Source: Novosphingobium sp. RL4 | GTDB taxonomy: Bacteria > Pseudomonadota > Alphaproteobacteria > Sphingomonadales > Sphingomonadaceae | Length of the DNA: 64,000 nt | Direction: 5' to 3' | Assembly (NCBI RefSeq): GCF_035658495.1 | Contig: NZ_CP141945.1 | Location: 496,001-560,000, forward strand | Part shown: positions 15,001 through 24,031 of the stretch, piece after piece | How positions within the stretch are numbered: the stretch's first letter is position 1 | Layout: each line of letters begins with the position of its first letter | Notes under the pieces: generated by a model | Seen by the model: only the letters and a program-made list of their open reading frames with translations | Told to the model about the DNA's origin: nothing | Databases searched by the model: none | Position numbers and translations under genes: made by a program

Positions 15001-17130
15001 TCAAAAGCGCATCGCCAACGATCCGGTGACGGAACGCGGTGCCCCCGGGTAGATCCACAAGGCGCTGTAGCTGCTCTGCGCGTAAGTCTGGTCGAGAATG
15101 TTGTCCACCTCGATCCGTGCCGTAAGCTGCCGCGTAATCGGGTAAGCAAGGCTTGCCTTGGCCTTGAGGTAGCCGTCCAGCCTCAAGTCGCCGCCGTCGA
15201 GCGCCGCCGCGCGCGGCCCGACATAAGTGCCGCCCGCGCTCAGATCGAGGTCGCGTCCGGCCAGAGGCAGCTTCGCGAAAAGCTGCACGGTTCCGGAATG
15301 ACGCGGAACGTTGAGCACGTCGCTGCCGGGAAACGCCGGATCGCGCGCCTCAGCATCGGTGTAGGCGTAGTTGCCGATCAGCCGGATGCGGGACGTAAGA
15401 TCGATCTCACCATCGAACTCCACCCCTCGCGAACGGATGCGGCCCACCGTGGCGAGATAGTTTGCATCGGCGGGATCGGCCGCCAGGATATTGCGCTTCG
15501 ACACACTGAACCAGCTTACACCGGCGCGGAAGGCGGTAAACACCAGCTTTGCGCCGATCTCATAGCCCTTCCCCGTTTCCGGCGCGAAGGCGTTGCCGTC
15601 CCTGCCCACGCTGGAGTTGGGCCGGAAGCCCTCACCCCAGTTGGCGTGAAACGCAATGCGACGATCGGGCCGGAAACGCACACCTCCGCGAAACTCCAGC
15701 GGCTTGCGCTTCATCCTGCTGGACTGCCCGGTCAGCCGGTTGTCTATGCTCTGCGAAAGACGCTCGTAACGCATGCCCGCCACGAAACTGAGACTGTCGG
15801 TCGCCTCCCACATATCCTGTGCGTAGATGGCGCTGGCCTGCCGGTGCTCCAGTGTCGAAGTGAAAGGCGTCAGCAATCCTGCCGCGCCGCCATAGACGGG
15901 GTTCCAGACATCGATCGGATAGGAATTGTCGGCAGTGGGGCGGAAGCGGGCCTGCCAGGTGTCGAAGTCGAGATCGTACCACGTCACCCCCAGGCTGGGC
16001 CGATGCGTGCCGAATGCCTCGAACACACCGCGAAGCTCCGCCCGCGCGGACCGGTCTTCAAGATTCCAGTCACGCAAACGGCGCTGGCGGCGCACCGTAC
16101 CATCGGCAAGCAGCGTCGAGGCTTCCGAGGAGAAGCCGTGGATGCGCGCATCGCGGTAGGCACCCCCGCCGACCAGCGACCAGCCCTGCCCCAGATCCTG
16201 CTCGACGGTGAGTTGATGCCGCCAGTTGGTCGATGAGACACGTCCGTCGCCAGGCTCGCCGAGAAAACGGTCACGCGGCACCGCTTCGGTATCCGTGCCG
16301 ATAGCCGGGATGCCCCGGTCAAAGGGGGAGCGGAAGGCGATGTACTCGCCCTGGTAGATCAGGGTCGTGCCCGGCGCGAGGCGCCAACCGATCGAGGGCG
16401 CGAAGAGACGGCGGCGCAAATCCACATGGTCTCGGAAACCGTCGCTGTTCTCGATCGCGCCGACCAGCCGGATGGCAAGGTTTGCGGCAAGCAGCGATTC
16501 CACGTCGCCCTCCAGCCGCCAGGTGGCGAAGGAGCCCGCGCTCGCGGTCATCGTGCCGCCCTGCTCGAATTGCGGCTTCTTGGTCACCACGTTGACCGCG
16601 CCGGCCGGGTCCACCGAACCGAACACCGCCCCCACCGGGCCTTTCAGCACCTCGATCCGCTCGACATTCGCGGGATCGCGCGGCGGGCCAAAGCCGCGAT
16701 TGGCAAGAAAGCCGTCCACGAAATACTCCGCGCCCGTATCGGGCGTGCCTAGAAATCCGCGGATCGCGTAATTGTCCCGCAGCCCGCCGAGATTGTTCTG
16801 CTGGGAAATGCCGCTCACCAGTTCCAGCGCATCGGCGAGGCGGCGGACGCCGTAATCGTCAAGGATCGTCCGGTCGAGGGCAATGCTCGCCTGCGACATG
16901 CGCTCGGTCACGAGGTCTGAACCGTTTACCCGGTCGATCCGGCTGCGACCAAGCACCACGATCTCGTCCACCGAGGCGTGGTCGTGATCGCGATCCTCTT
17001 CCCGGGCACGCGTCTCTTCGCGATCGGTTTCGGCGGCAAGGACCGGGAGAGGCGCCGTGGCAGCACCAAGCATGAGAGCGGCACCAAGCACGTTGGAAAC
17101 CGGACGATCGGGCATTTGCGGGGTCCGCAT
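15001..17130 (-). CDS. TonB-dependent siderophore receptor
   Basis: 709 residues from the ATG at 17130; the preceding in-frame extension would cross the divergent promoter region. Signal peptide MRTPQMPDRPVSNVLGAAL...VLAAET. A His/Asp/Glu-rich stretch (TREEDRDHDHAS) follows the signal peptide, then the plug with RVNGSDLVTERM and VERIEVLKGPVGAVFGSVDPAGAVNVVTKKP, the siderophore-receptor class. The C-terminus is SVTGSLAMRF. No STN domain. Divergent from an M14 carboxypeptidase; an AT-rich Fur-like site lies between them. The acidic/His-rich linker may bind metal, which is speculative. Confidence 0.92.
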   Translation of the reverse strand: MRTPQMPDRPVSNVLGAALMLGAATAPLPVLAAETDREETRAREEDRDHDHASVDEIVVLGRSRIDRVNGSDLVTERMSQASIALDRTILDDYGVRRLADALELVSGISQQNNLGGLRDNYAIRGFLGTPDTGAEYFVDGFLANRGFGPPRDPANVERIEVLKGPVGAVFGSVDPAGAVNVVTKKPQFEQGGTMTASAGSFATWRLEGDVESLLAANLAIRLVGAIENSDGFRDHVDLRRRLFAPSIGWRLAPGTTLIYQGEYIAFRSPFDRGIPAIGTDTEAVPRDRFLGEPGDGRVSSTNWRHQLTVEQDLGQGWSLVGGGAYRDARIHGFSSEASTLLADGTVRRQRRLRDWNLEDRSARAELRGVFEAFGTHRPSLGVTWYDLDFDTWQARFRPTADNSYPIDVWNPVYGGAAGLLTPFTSTLEHRQASAIYAQDMWEATDSLSFVAGMRYERLSQSIDNRLTGQSSRMKRKPLEFRGGVRFRPDRRIAFHANWGEGFRPNSSVGRDGNAFAPETGKGYEIGAKLVFTAFRAGVSWFSVSKRNILAADPADANYLATVGRIRSRGVEFDGEIDLTSRIRLIGNYAYTDAEARDPAFPGSDVLNVPRHSGTVQLFAKLPLAGRDLDLSAGGTYVGPRAAALDGGDLRLDGYLKAKASLAYPITRQLTARIEVDNILDQTYAQSSYSALWIYPGAPRSVTGSLAMRF

Positions 17131-17190
17131 GGTCGAAGCGCTTTCTGACAAAGTGTTGCCCGCGGCCGATTTTCGGCGGGAGCAATTGCG

Positions 17191-17206
17191 TAATGATATA
17201 TTGTCA
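17191..17206. promoter_or_regulatory. Possible Fur box in the divergent TBDR / M14 control region
   Basis: TAATGATATATTGTCA is the only markedly AT-rich stretch in this interval and resembles half of the classical GATAATGATAATCATTATC Fur consensus. It lies 61 bases upstream of the siderophore receptor. Confidence 0.35.
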
Positions 17207-17254
17207 CATAAAGCCGGCGCCGAGCTACGCAAGATCAAAAAGGCCGAAATCGCC

Positions 17255-19072
17255 GTGCACAAATCGTCTACCCCATCGCGACGCCTGCGATGCCCGTCTC
17301 GCTCCCTGAGAGGGGCGGCAACGGGCGTGATCGGCCTGCTCCTTGCCATCGGCCCCGCAGCCGCGCAGGAGCGTCCTGCGCTCCCGCCGGTGCTGCCCTG
17401 GTCGGGGAAAAGCGAAAGGTCGATCGCCCGGATGGACGATCCCTGGATCACCCCCGCCGAATGGGCCGGCTTCCGGAAAACGCCCAGTCACGAGGAAACG
17501 CGGGCCTGGCTGGAGAAACTGGTCGCCGCCTCGCCGCTGCTGGCGCTGGAGAACTTCGGCAAGAGCGCCGAAGGCCGGGATCTCTATCACGTCCGCGCCA
17601 GCAGCGGCAGCAACAGGCCGGTCGTGCTGATACAGGCAGGCATCCACGCTGGCGAGATCGACGGCAAGGACGCCGGTCTCATGCTGCTGCGCGACATTGC
17701 GCTGCGCGGCAAGGCAGACCTGCTCGACAAGGTCGATCTTGTTTTCGTTCCGATATACAATGCCGACGGCCACGAGCGCGCCAGCCCGCGAAACTTCCCG
17801 CACCTGCGCGGCCCCGACAATCCGGGCACGGTCGCCACGGCGCAAGGTCTCAATCTCAATCGCGACTATGCCAAGGCCGATGCACCGGAAACGCAGGCGA
17901 TGCTGTCTCTCTTGCGCCGGCTGGACCCAGTTCTCTACATTGACATGCACGTCTCGGAAGGCTTCGACCACGCCTATGACGTGACGTACACTTCGGCAGG
18001 CTGGGGGCGGCATTTCCAGTCGCAGGCGATAACAGAATGGCTGAACGGCCCGTTTCGCAGCGGCGTGGATGCCTTCCTGCGCGGGATGGGACACAACCCC
18101 CATTTCTATCCGAGCGCCAATGACGACCGCGATCTCGACAAGGGCCTGCGCATCGCCGCCGAAGGACCGCGCTATTCGACCGGCTATGGCGACTTCGCGC
18201 GCATACCGACGGTCCTTGTCGAAATGCACAACCTCAAGCCCTACCGCCAGCGGGTGCTGGGCGCCTATGCGATGATGGAAGCCGCACTGCGCCAGACCGC
18301 CCGGGACCTGCCGCACTTGCAGGGAGCCATTTCCCGCGACCGTGCCGAGCGTCCCGAAACGCTCGCCCTGCGCTGGCAGCGGGATGACAGTCCGCTGGAA
18401 TGGATCACGTTTTCCGGCGTGGCGCACGAGACCTATCGCTCCCCGGCCACGGGCGAGATGGAACTGCGCTACCTCGCCAGGCCCCACCAACTGCGAATAC
18501 CGGTGTTCGGGCAGAAGCCCGTGCTGACCGTCACCCTGCCCGAAGCCTGGTGGGTTCCTGCGGGCGCCACCGAAGTGATCCGGCGGCTAGACCTGCACGG
18601 CATCGCCTATGAACGCATCGAGGCTCCGCGCACCCTGGATCTCGACATGGTGCGGCTGATCCACGCCCGGCCCGGCCCGGTGAGCGAAGGACGCATGACG
18701 GTAGGCGGCGAGATGATTCACGAGACCCGCCGGGAAACGATGCCTTCAGGCTCCCTGCGCATTCCGCGGGATCAGCCGCGCGGGCTGCTTGCCGCCGAAT
18801 TGCTGGAACCCGAAGCAGTGGATTCGTTTCTCGCCTGGGGCTTCTTTCCCGGCATTATCCAGATGCCGGATACACCTGACCGCCTTGCCAGCCTGTCCGT
18901 GGCGGAAGAACTGCTCCGAGCCGACCCCCAGGTTCGCGCCCAATTCGAGAGCAGGCTGGCGCAGGACGCGCAATTCGCGAACGATGCCGATGCCCGCCTT
19001 GCCTGGCTTGTTGCCCATACGCCGTTCGGCGACGACCGCGCAGGGCTCTATCCCATCGGACGCGAATTGTAG
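17255..19072 (+). CDS. Exported M14-family zinc carboxypeptidase
   Basis: About 605 residues if started at the GTG at 17255, which gives a credible signal peptide (…GVIGLLLAIGPAAAQE). Starts further upstream (17057) would overlap the divergent receptor gene; the ribosome site is weak either way. The zinc site is visible: His131 and Glu134 in GIHAGEIDGKD, and His232 in YIDMHVSEGFD; NADGHERAS and GLNLNRDY are also M14 landmarks. A ~270-residue C-terminal region of unknown fold follows. It should cleave C-terminal residues from peptides in the periplasm. Paired divergently with a siderophore receptor, so it might process a peptidic siderophore; this is inference. Confidence 0.85.
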   Translation: MHKSSTPSRRLRCPSRSLRGAATGVIGLLLAIGPAAAQERPALPPVLPWSGKSERSIARMDDPWITPAEWAGFRKTPSHEETRAWLEKLVAASPLLALENFGKSAEGRDLYHVRASSGSNRPVVLIQAGIHAGEIDGKDAGLMLLRDIALRGKADLLDKVDLVFVPIYNADGHERASPRNFPHLRGPDNPGTVATAQGLNLNRDYAKADAPETQAMLSLLRRLDPVLYIDMHVSEGFDHAYDVTYTSAGWGRHFQSQAITEWLNGPFRSGVDAFLRGMGHNPHFYPSANDDRDLDKGLRIAAEGPRYSTGYGDFARIPTVLVEMHNLKPYRQRVLGAYAMMEAALRQTARDLPHLQGAISRDRAERPETLALRWQRDDSPLEWITFSGVAHETYRSPATGEMELRYLARPHQLRIPVFGQKPVLTVTLPEAWWVPAGATEVIRRLDLHGIAYERIEAPRTLDLDMVRLIHARPGPVSEGRMTVGGEMIHETRRETMPSGSLRIPRDQPRGLLAAELLEPEAVDSFLAWGFFPGIIQMPDTPDRLASLSVAEELLRADPQVRAQFESRLAQDAQFANDADARLAWLVAHTPFGDDRAGLYPIGREL

Positions 19073-19102
19073 GCAGAGCGCCGTACCGTATCCGGGCGGC
19101 TG

Positions 19103-19504
19103 TCAGAGCATGCGATCCGCATCCTCCGGCAGGGGCAACCAGCACGTCTCCCGGCGGCCGAAGATCCGATAGCGGTTGCGCGCGATCAGGCGATAGGCGC
19201 GGTCCCGCACGAAACGAGGGACGAAGCGGGCCGCGCCGGCGATGCGCCACGGCCATCCCAATCCCGCGTAGATGGAAATGACGGCATCGCTGTCCCGAAG
19301 CACCTTCTTACCGTCGATCACCAGAATCGTGTCAGGGTCGAGAGGATCGACGCCGTGCTGCCGGAACAGCGCGGCCCCGATCTCGCCCTGCATCGGCGCC
19401 AGAAGGTACCGCCGCGCCCGGTCGTGCTTCAGGACGAACTGCGCATTGGCGGAGCAAAGTACGCAGTTCCCGTCGAACAGGATGATTGGGTGACCTTCAG
19501 GCAT
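19103..19504 (-). CDS. DCC-family thiol-disulfide oxidoreductase (DUF393)
   Basis: 133 residues, starting at the ATG at 19504 (MPEGHPIILFDGNCVLCSAN). The DxxCxxC motif (DGNCVLC) defines the DCC/YuxK family; RRETCWLP near the end is also typical. Cytoplasmic, no signal peptide. Last gene of a tightly packed leftward operon: its start overlaps the end of the DUF4166 gene by 8 bases. Members are predicted redox proteins of uncertain substrate. Confidence 0.9.
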   Translation of the reverse strand: MPEGHPIILFDGNCVLCSANAQFVLKHDRARRYLLAPMQGEIGAALFRQHGVDPLDPDTILVIDGKKVLRDSDAVISIYAGLGWPWRIAGAARFVPRFVRDRAYRLIARNRYRIFGRRETCWLPLPEDADRML

Positions 19505-20030
19505 CGCGCCGTTCCATGCTGCCCGTGTAGCGAATGACACGGCCCAGCCAAGGAAGACTGACCGGCACGTCGAATATGTAGCGCCCCCGCTCCTCCCGCT
19601 CGCTGGCGTGGCAGCGAGGCCGCATCCAGGAAGGCAGGGCCAGGCCGAGAAACCGGAATTCCTCAAGGTCCAGCAGCAACCGTCCGTCCTTCACCGACAG
19701 CCGGAAAACATTTGTGGCCGGTCCCATCCGCTCCACCACGCGCCCGCCTTTGACGGAGAGATCACTTCGATAGCTGCGGCCAGCGAATGTCCGCAGCCAG
19801 TTCTCATGGCCCTCACTTCTCTCGAAGATCACCATAACCGGCACGCCCCGGCCCCGCGCAGGCAGATTCATCACTCGGCACAGCAGCCAAGCGGCGGGAT
19901 TACGGCTGACCGTGATGTCGGCAAGCCCCTCCCAACGCTGTCTGTCGGAAGCGTCATGCGCCTCCTGCAGCAGCGGCGGCAGTGCATCCATCTCTTTTCC
20001 GAGCAACTGGCGAAACAACGGCGGGCTCAC
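19497..20030 (-). CDS. DUF4166 domain protein
   Basis: About 177 residues from the GTG at 20030, whose GTGA overlaps the stop of the upstream DUF2269 gene. Contains the DUF4166 landmarks LGKEMDALPPLLQEAHDA, PVMVIFERSEGHENWLRTF and LGLALPSWMRPRCHASERE. A soluble protein of unknown function that is frequently encoded next to SDR-DoxX and DUF2269 genes, as here. Translational coupling on both sides suggests a stable functional set with its neighbours. Confidence 0.85.
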   Translation of the reverse strand: MSPPLFRQLLGKEMDALPPLLQEAHDASDRQRWEGLADITVSRNPAAWLLCRVMNLPARGRGVPVMVIFERSEGHENWLRTFAGRSYRSDLSVKGGRVVERMGPATNVFRLSVKDGRLLLDLEEFRFLGLALPSWMRPRCHASEREERGRYIFDVPVSLPWLGRVIRYTGSMERRDA

Positions 20031-20500
20031 AACACGATCTCCGGTTTGGCTACCATCAGCCAGAAGATGACGATCACCCCGGCGAATGCCGGCCAGCCGA
20101 GCGCGAACCACCAGCGCGAGAGACGCAAGTAGCACGCCGGCAGCGCTTCGCCATCAGGGGTCTCGTCGGCGATCCGGCGCATCGCGATCTGGATGAAGAC
20201 CACCGGTACCCAGCAGGCCCCCACAACGACATAGAGCGCCATGGCCAGCACCAGCCAGCCGCTCGTCAGCGGAAAGCCCGCGATCCGCGCCAGCCACACG
20301 CCCGTCACCGGTTGGACGATAACGGCGGGTGTCGTGAACAGCCAGTCTGCCAGAACCACATTGCGGTTCACCGCCCGACGCGCGGCCAGCGGTCCGCTCC
20401 GGTTCACCATCCAGCCGTGGAACGCGGTGCCGAGGCCGGTCCCGAACAGCAGCGTGGAACTGAGAATATGGATCAGCTTGAGAAGCAGGTAATCATCCAC
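20027..20500 (-). CDS. DUF2269 integral membrane protein
   Basis: About 157 residues from the GTG at 20500 (VDDYLLLKLIHILSSTLLFG), overlapping the stop of the SDR-DoxX gene by 8 bases. Four hydrophobic segments, with GTGLGTAFHGWMVNRSG between the first two, as in DUF2269 proteins. Function unknown; the HILSS motif in helix 1 is characteristic. Coupled on both sides to SDR-DoxX and DUF4166. Confidence 0.85.
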   Translation of the reverse strand: MDDYLLLKLIHILSSTLLFGTGLGTAFHGWMVNRSGPLAARRAVNRNVVLADWLFTTPAVIVQPVTGVWLARIAGFPLTSGWLVLAMALYVVVGACWVPVVFIQIAMRRIADETPDGEALPACYLRLSRWWFALGWPAFAGVIVIFWLMVAKPEIVL

Positions 20501-21770
20501 GGCGCATCTCCAGAACATGCACGACCAGCGAAAGGCCGAGCACGGCAAGGTTCTTGACGAGCGGCCCGAACGGGTCCGCCCAGAGTTCGGGGGCGATCGT
20601 GGTGAGGATCGCGGTATAGACGCCCATCAGCGCCACGCCCGCAAGCGCGGCACCGTGCCGCCGGGCCGCAATGGCCAGTCCCACCGCAATGTCGGCCAGC
20701 GATCCGGCCCAGAGCACGGCGAAAGCAGCCGCGCCGCCCAATCCCAGCTTTGCGAGCCAGGCATCGATCGCGAAGCCCGGCGCCGCTCCGATCGAGACCA
20801 GTCCCCCTGCGAGCCAGACCAGCGCCAGCAACCACCGCGCCACCGGGATCACCGGCGCCAGCCGGGCTGCCGCCACGTCGGCCGCCGTCGCCGGATGCAA
20901 TGCAAGCATCTGCTCGACGGGGCTGGGCCTGCCCTCCGTCGCTTCAAGAAGGTGCGCCATCGGCGCGGTATTCCCCGCCTCCAGCATTGCCAGGCTCTCC
21001 GGTGTCGCCGGACCGATCCCGAGGCGAGCGGCCAGCGCCAGCAGATTGCGGGGGACAGCAAGCTGCGGCGCCCTGCCCCGGCCCAGCCAGCGCCGGATGA
21101 CGGCGGTCAGTTCATCGGTGGTCATCGGCTCAGGCCCAACGGCATCGAGGCGATGATGCAGCGGGGCAGGCGCTCGAAGCAGACGCAGCAGGATATCGAC
21201 GAGATCGTCGACATGGATCGGCTGCACCTGCCATTGCCCGGTTCCGAGACGCGGAACGATGGGCAAGGCGGCGAGCGCCGCGAACAACGCCATGCTCGCG
21301 CCCCCCCTGCCGAGCACCAGCGACGGCCGCACGACCGCCCAGCCCATCACTGTCCCATCCGCTCCGAGCCGCGCGAGATAATCGTCCGCCGCGCGCTTGC
21401 TGCGATGGTAAGGCGTGACGCCGGTGTGGTCAGCCCCCAGCGCCGAAACCTGGATCACCCTGCCGACCCCTGCCGCGAGAGCCGCGTCGAACAGCGCTGT
21501 GGCACCGTGTTCGTGCACGCCGGCATAGTCGGCTCCCCGTCCGATGATCCCGGCGCAGTTCACGATCGCGTCGACCCCGCGCAGCCTTTCGGCCCATTGC
21601 GCGCGATCGTCGCGGGCGAGATCGCAGGCGATGGTTTCCACACCTGCAAGCCTGCGCGACAGGCTCTTCGGTTCGCGCCCGGCAGCGACGACCTGCAGTC
21701 CTTCGACTACCAGCCGTCCTACCAGATGCCGCCCGATGAAGCCTCCGGCTCCGACGACGAGTACCCGCAT
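20493..21770 (-). CDS. NAD(P)-binding SDR / DoxX-like fusion protein
   Basis: 425 residues from the ATG at 21770 (MRVLVVGAGGFIGRHLVGRL). The N-terminal ~290 residues are an atypical/extended SDR Rossmann domain with the nucleotide motif GAGGFIGRHL (residues 7-16), NCAGIIG and a YHRSK active-site-like motif. The C-terminal ~130 residues hold four membrane helices resembling DoxX-like proteins (ARWLLALVWLAGGLVSI, AAFAVLWAGSLADIAVG, YTAILTTIAPELWADPFGPLVKNL). The fusion anchors a reductase-like domain at the membrane. Second gene of the leftward operon controlled from the 22.1-kb divergent promoter. Confidence 0.9.
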   Translation of the reverse strand: MRVLVVGAGGFIGRHLVGRLVVEGLQVVAAGREPKSLSRRLAGVETIACDLARDDRAQWAERLRGVDAIVNCAGIIGRGADYAGVHEHGATALFDAALAAGVGRVIQVSALGADHTGVTPYHRSKRAADDYLARLGADGTVMGWAVVRPSLVLGRGGASMALFAALAALPIVPRLGTGQWQVQPIHVDDLVDILLRLLRAPAPLHHRLDAVGPEPMTTDELTAVIRRWLGRGRAPQLAVPRNLLALAARLGIGPATPESLAMLEAGNTAPMAHLLEATEGRPSPVEQMLALHPATAADVAAARLAPVIPVARWLLALVWLAGGLVSIGAAPGFAIDAWLAKLGLGGAAAFAVLWAGSLADIAVGLAIAARRHGAALAGVALMGVYTAILTTIAPELWADPFGPLVKNLAVLGLSLVVHVLEMRRG

Positions 21771-21780
21771 CCCTTCCTCC

Positions 21781-22113
21781 TCAGGCGTCATGGAAAGCGT
21801 GGCGGGGGGTGCGGCTCCATACCGCGAAGCCCATGCCGACGAGCGCCAGAAGCACACCCATGAGAGCGCTCGTCATGGTGCCCTGCACAAGCTCGGTCGG
21901 ATCGGTTGCGACGCCTCTCAGCGAAACGAACAGCAGCGGCGTGGCCACCATCATCACCACCGACCAGACTGCCCAGAACCGCGAGCGCTGCTCCGTCCCG
22001 CACAGTTCGGCCAGCAGGATCGAGAGCGGTCGCCACAGCACTACCGCAGCAAGCGTCGCGATCAGCGCAGTCAGCGCATAAGTCAGCAGAAGGGCGGCAA
22101 TCGGTATCAACAT
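21781..22113 (-). CDS. Small membrane protein, first gene of the DCC/SDR operon
   Basis: 110 residues from the ATG at 22113 (MLIPIAALLLTYALTALIA), preceded by GGAAACTGCC. Three membrane segments: residues ~1-30, ~48-68 (WSVVMMVATPLLFVSL) and ~80-100. I do not recognise a named family. It ends 10 bases before the SDR-DoxX start, so it is probably the first gene of that operon. Its promoter is likely the leftward sigma-54 element 56 bases upstream. Function unknown. Confidence 0.75.
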   Translation of the reverse strand: MLIPIAALLLTYALTALIATLAAVVLWRPLSILLAELCGTEQRSRFWAVWSVVMMVATPLLFVSLRGVATDPTELVQGTMTSALMGVLLALVGMGFAVWSRTPRHAFHDA

Positions 22114-22168
22114 GGCAGTTTCCTTCGGAATCGCCGCTCCGGCTTGGCGCGGCGTCGGCAACCCATTC

Positions 22169-22189
22169 GCAAGTGGCATGCCAATTGCT
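22169..22189. promoter_or_regulatory. Overlapping divergent sigma-54 promoters
   Basis: Plus strand: TGGCATG-ccaa-TTGCT (22174-22189). Minus strand of the same DNA: TGGCATG-ccac-TTGC (22183 down to 22169). Both carry the essential GG-N10-GC spacing of sigma-54 (RpoN) -24/-12 promoters and differ from TGGCACG-N4-TTGC at one position of the -24 box. The shared core is the palindrome TGGCATGCCA. The rightward promoter would start transcription near 22200 for the kinase/activator genes, the leftward one near 22157 for the membrane-SDR-DCC operon. The rightward operon itself encodes a sigma-54 activator. Confidence 0.7.
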
Positions 22190-22225
22190 CGATCATTCCG
22201 TGAATGCCCGGAATCCGAGCTTTTT
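22187..22225 (+). other. Hairpin with T5 tail overlapping the rightward transcription start
   Basis: GCTC-gatc-ATTCCG-tgaatgcc-CGGAAT-cc-GAGC followed by TTTTT (22221-22225). It resembles an intrinsic terminator but overlaps the predicted start of the rightward sigma-54 transcript. It could be an attenuator, an operator (two half-sites ATTCCG/CGGAAT) or a terminator for upstream read-through. Confidence 0.4.
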
Positions 22226-22270
22226 CGAGGGCCCGGCCCGCGCAGATGTTAACGACGTGAACGGAAAACG

Positions 22271-24031
22271 ATGATAGAGCCGTCAACGATGGATACAGCG
22301 ATCGGCATCACTGCCTACGTCGGCGCGCTCACGCTGACAGCGATTGCCAGCTTCCTGCTGGGAGGCTTCGTGCTGATGCGCGCCCGAAAGCTGCCGGGAT
22401 CGTCACTGCTCGCCGCCTTCCTTGCCGGAGTGGGCATCTGGAGCATCGCGCAAGTGGCGCCGGCCGTCATCGGCCTGCGGGCCGGGCCGTTCACCGTCCC
22501 CCTCATCGCTCTCTCGCCCCTGCCCGCTGCTGCCTTCGTTCACCTTGTCTTTGCATTCGCGCTATGCGGATCGTTGCGCCCTGTCGCGCTGGCAAGCTAT
22601 GCCCTGGCAAGCTTCGCCGCCTTGGTCGGGCTCCTCTTCGGGGTCGGCGAGGTCATACCCTGGCACGGGTTTGCGGGCTTCTTCGTCCCTTCGCCGGTGG
22701 GATGGGGTGTGCTGGGCGTGGCGGCCATCCTGTCGGTCGCGGGACATCTGCGGCTCCTCCGGGTCTGGCGGCGGCAGGCCGGGCTGCAGGGACAACAGGC
22801 CGGCGCCGTATTCGTCTCCAGCCTGCTTGGCCTCGCGGCTCTCTCCGGCTTTGCCTTTCCCGCGTTCGGGATCGATGCCTACCCATGGCCGGTACTGCTC
22901 CTGCCCCTCTATTCGGTTGCGCTCGTCTACGGCATCGTGCGCCACAACTTCATGCTGGCCGATGTCTGGGCACGCCGCGCCCTGGTCTGGCTGCTGCTCA
23001 TCGCGGGGGCCGGAGGGGCAAGCGTGTTCATCGCCGCATTGCCGCTGGCCCTTGCGGATCGTCCGGTGGGTTTCCTCGCGACCTGGACCGCACTGGCCGC
23101 CACGCTCATGCTGGGACTGGCGATCCTCACTCCGCTCAAGCGCATGGCCGATCGCTTCGTCTTTCCCGGCGCGCGGATCGAAGAAGCGGACATCGCGGGA
23201 TGGCGCGACCTTCTGGCACAGGCTTCCGACGAGACAGAACTGACGGCCATGGCCAATGAGCTGCTGCAACGACACCTTGCGCTTCCTGCAGGGGGGCCCG
23301 ACCTTCGGATAGACGGGGATTCCGTCTCCCTGCGCGGTTGGGAAGATGCCCCCGCAGCCACCCGCCACGCTGCCGAGCGCTTCGCCGAGATTGCCGCCGA
23401 AAGCGCAAGGCGCCTGTCCTCCGCACGCCGCCTCGTCGATGCGGAACGCGAAGCGCGCCTTGCCGAACTGGGCGCTCTTGCGGCAACGGTGGCGCACGAT
23501 CTGCGAAACCCGCTGGGCATCGTCCAGATGGCCGCCACAGCCGCACCGCCCGGCGTCCGCGCCGAAATCGGCGAGCAGGTGGCGCGGATGAACGCGCTCG
23601 TCACCGATATTCTCGACTATGCCCGCGCCTGGACGATCGCCCCCCGGCCGCTGCGTCTGAGTGAACTGCTCACCTCGTTCGGGGTGGATACCCAGGTGCC
23701 GCCGGACCTAGAAGTGATGGCGGACCGGATGGCCCTGGTCAGGGCACTGACGAACCTGATCGACAATGCCCGCGCCATGGGGACACAGGTATCGGTGATC
23801 GCCGAGGATGGTCGCGCCGTCACCATCGACGTCTGCGATGATGGCCCGGGCATCGCGCCCGAAATCGCGGCAAACCTGTTCCGCCCCTTCGTGTCTCGCC
23901 GTCCGGGAGGGACGGGCCTTGGCCTCGCCATCGTCCGGCGGATCATGGAGGCACACGGCGGCACCGTGACACTCGCCGACCGCCCCGGCTGGTCAACCTG
24001 CTTTCGCCTGACTTTCGAGAGAGCCCTATGA
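22271..24031 (+). CDS. Sensor histidine kinase with 7-TM N-terminal domain
   Basis: 586 residues. Seven or so hydrophobic helices span residues ~10-245, an integral membrane sensor without a large periplasmic loop. A short linker leads to the HisKA dimerisation helix with the phospho-acceptor His near residue 409 (ATVAHDLRNPLGIVQM), then a HATPase domain with the N box NLIDNARAMG, G1 box DDGPGIAPE and G2 box GGTGLGLAIVRRIMEAHGG. Its stop overlaps the start of the response regulator (ATGA), so the two form a cognate pair. The ligand is unknown; the membrane-buried sensor may read a lipid, quinone or membrane state (inference). Confidence 0.92.
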   Translation: MIEPSTMDTAIGITAYVGALTLTAIASFLLGGFVLMRARKLPGSSLLAAFLAGVGIWSIAQVAPAVIGLRAGPFTVPLIALSPLPAAAFVHLVFAFALCGSLRPVALASYALASFAALVGLLFGVGEVIPWHGFAGFFVPSPVGWGVLGVAAILSVAGHLRLLRVWRRQAGLQGQQAGAVFVSSLLGLAALSGFAFPAFGIDAYPWPVLLLPLYSVALVYGIVRHNFMLADVWARRALVWLLLIAGAGGASVFIAALPLALADRPVGFLATWTALAATLMLGLAILTPLKRMADRFVFPGARIEEADIAGWRDLLAQASDETELTAMANELLQRHLALPAGGPDLRIDGDSVSLRGWEDAPAATRHAAERFAEIAAESARRLSSARRLVDAEREARLAELGALAATVAHDLRNPLGIVQMAATAAPPGVRAEIGEQVARMNALVTDILDYARAWTIAPRPLRLSELLTSFGVDTQVPPDLEVMADRMALVRALTNLIDNARAMGTQVSVIAEDGRAVTIDVCDDGPGIAPEIAANLFRPFVSRRPGGTGLGLAIVRRIMEAHGGTVTLADRPGWSTCFRLTFERAL

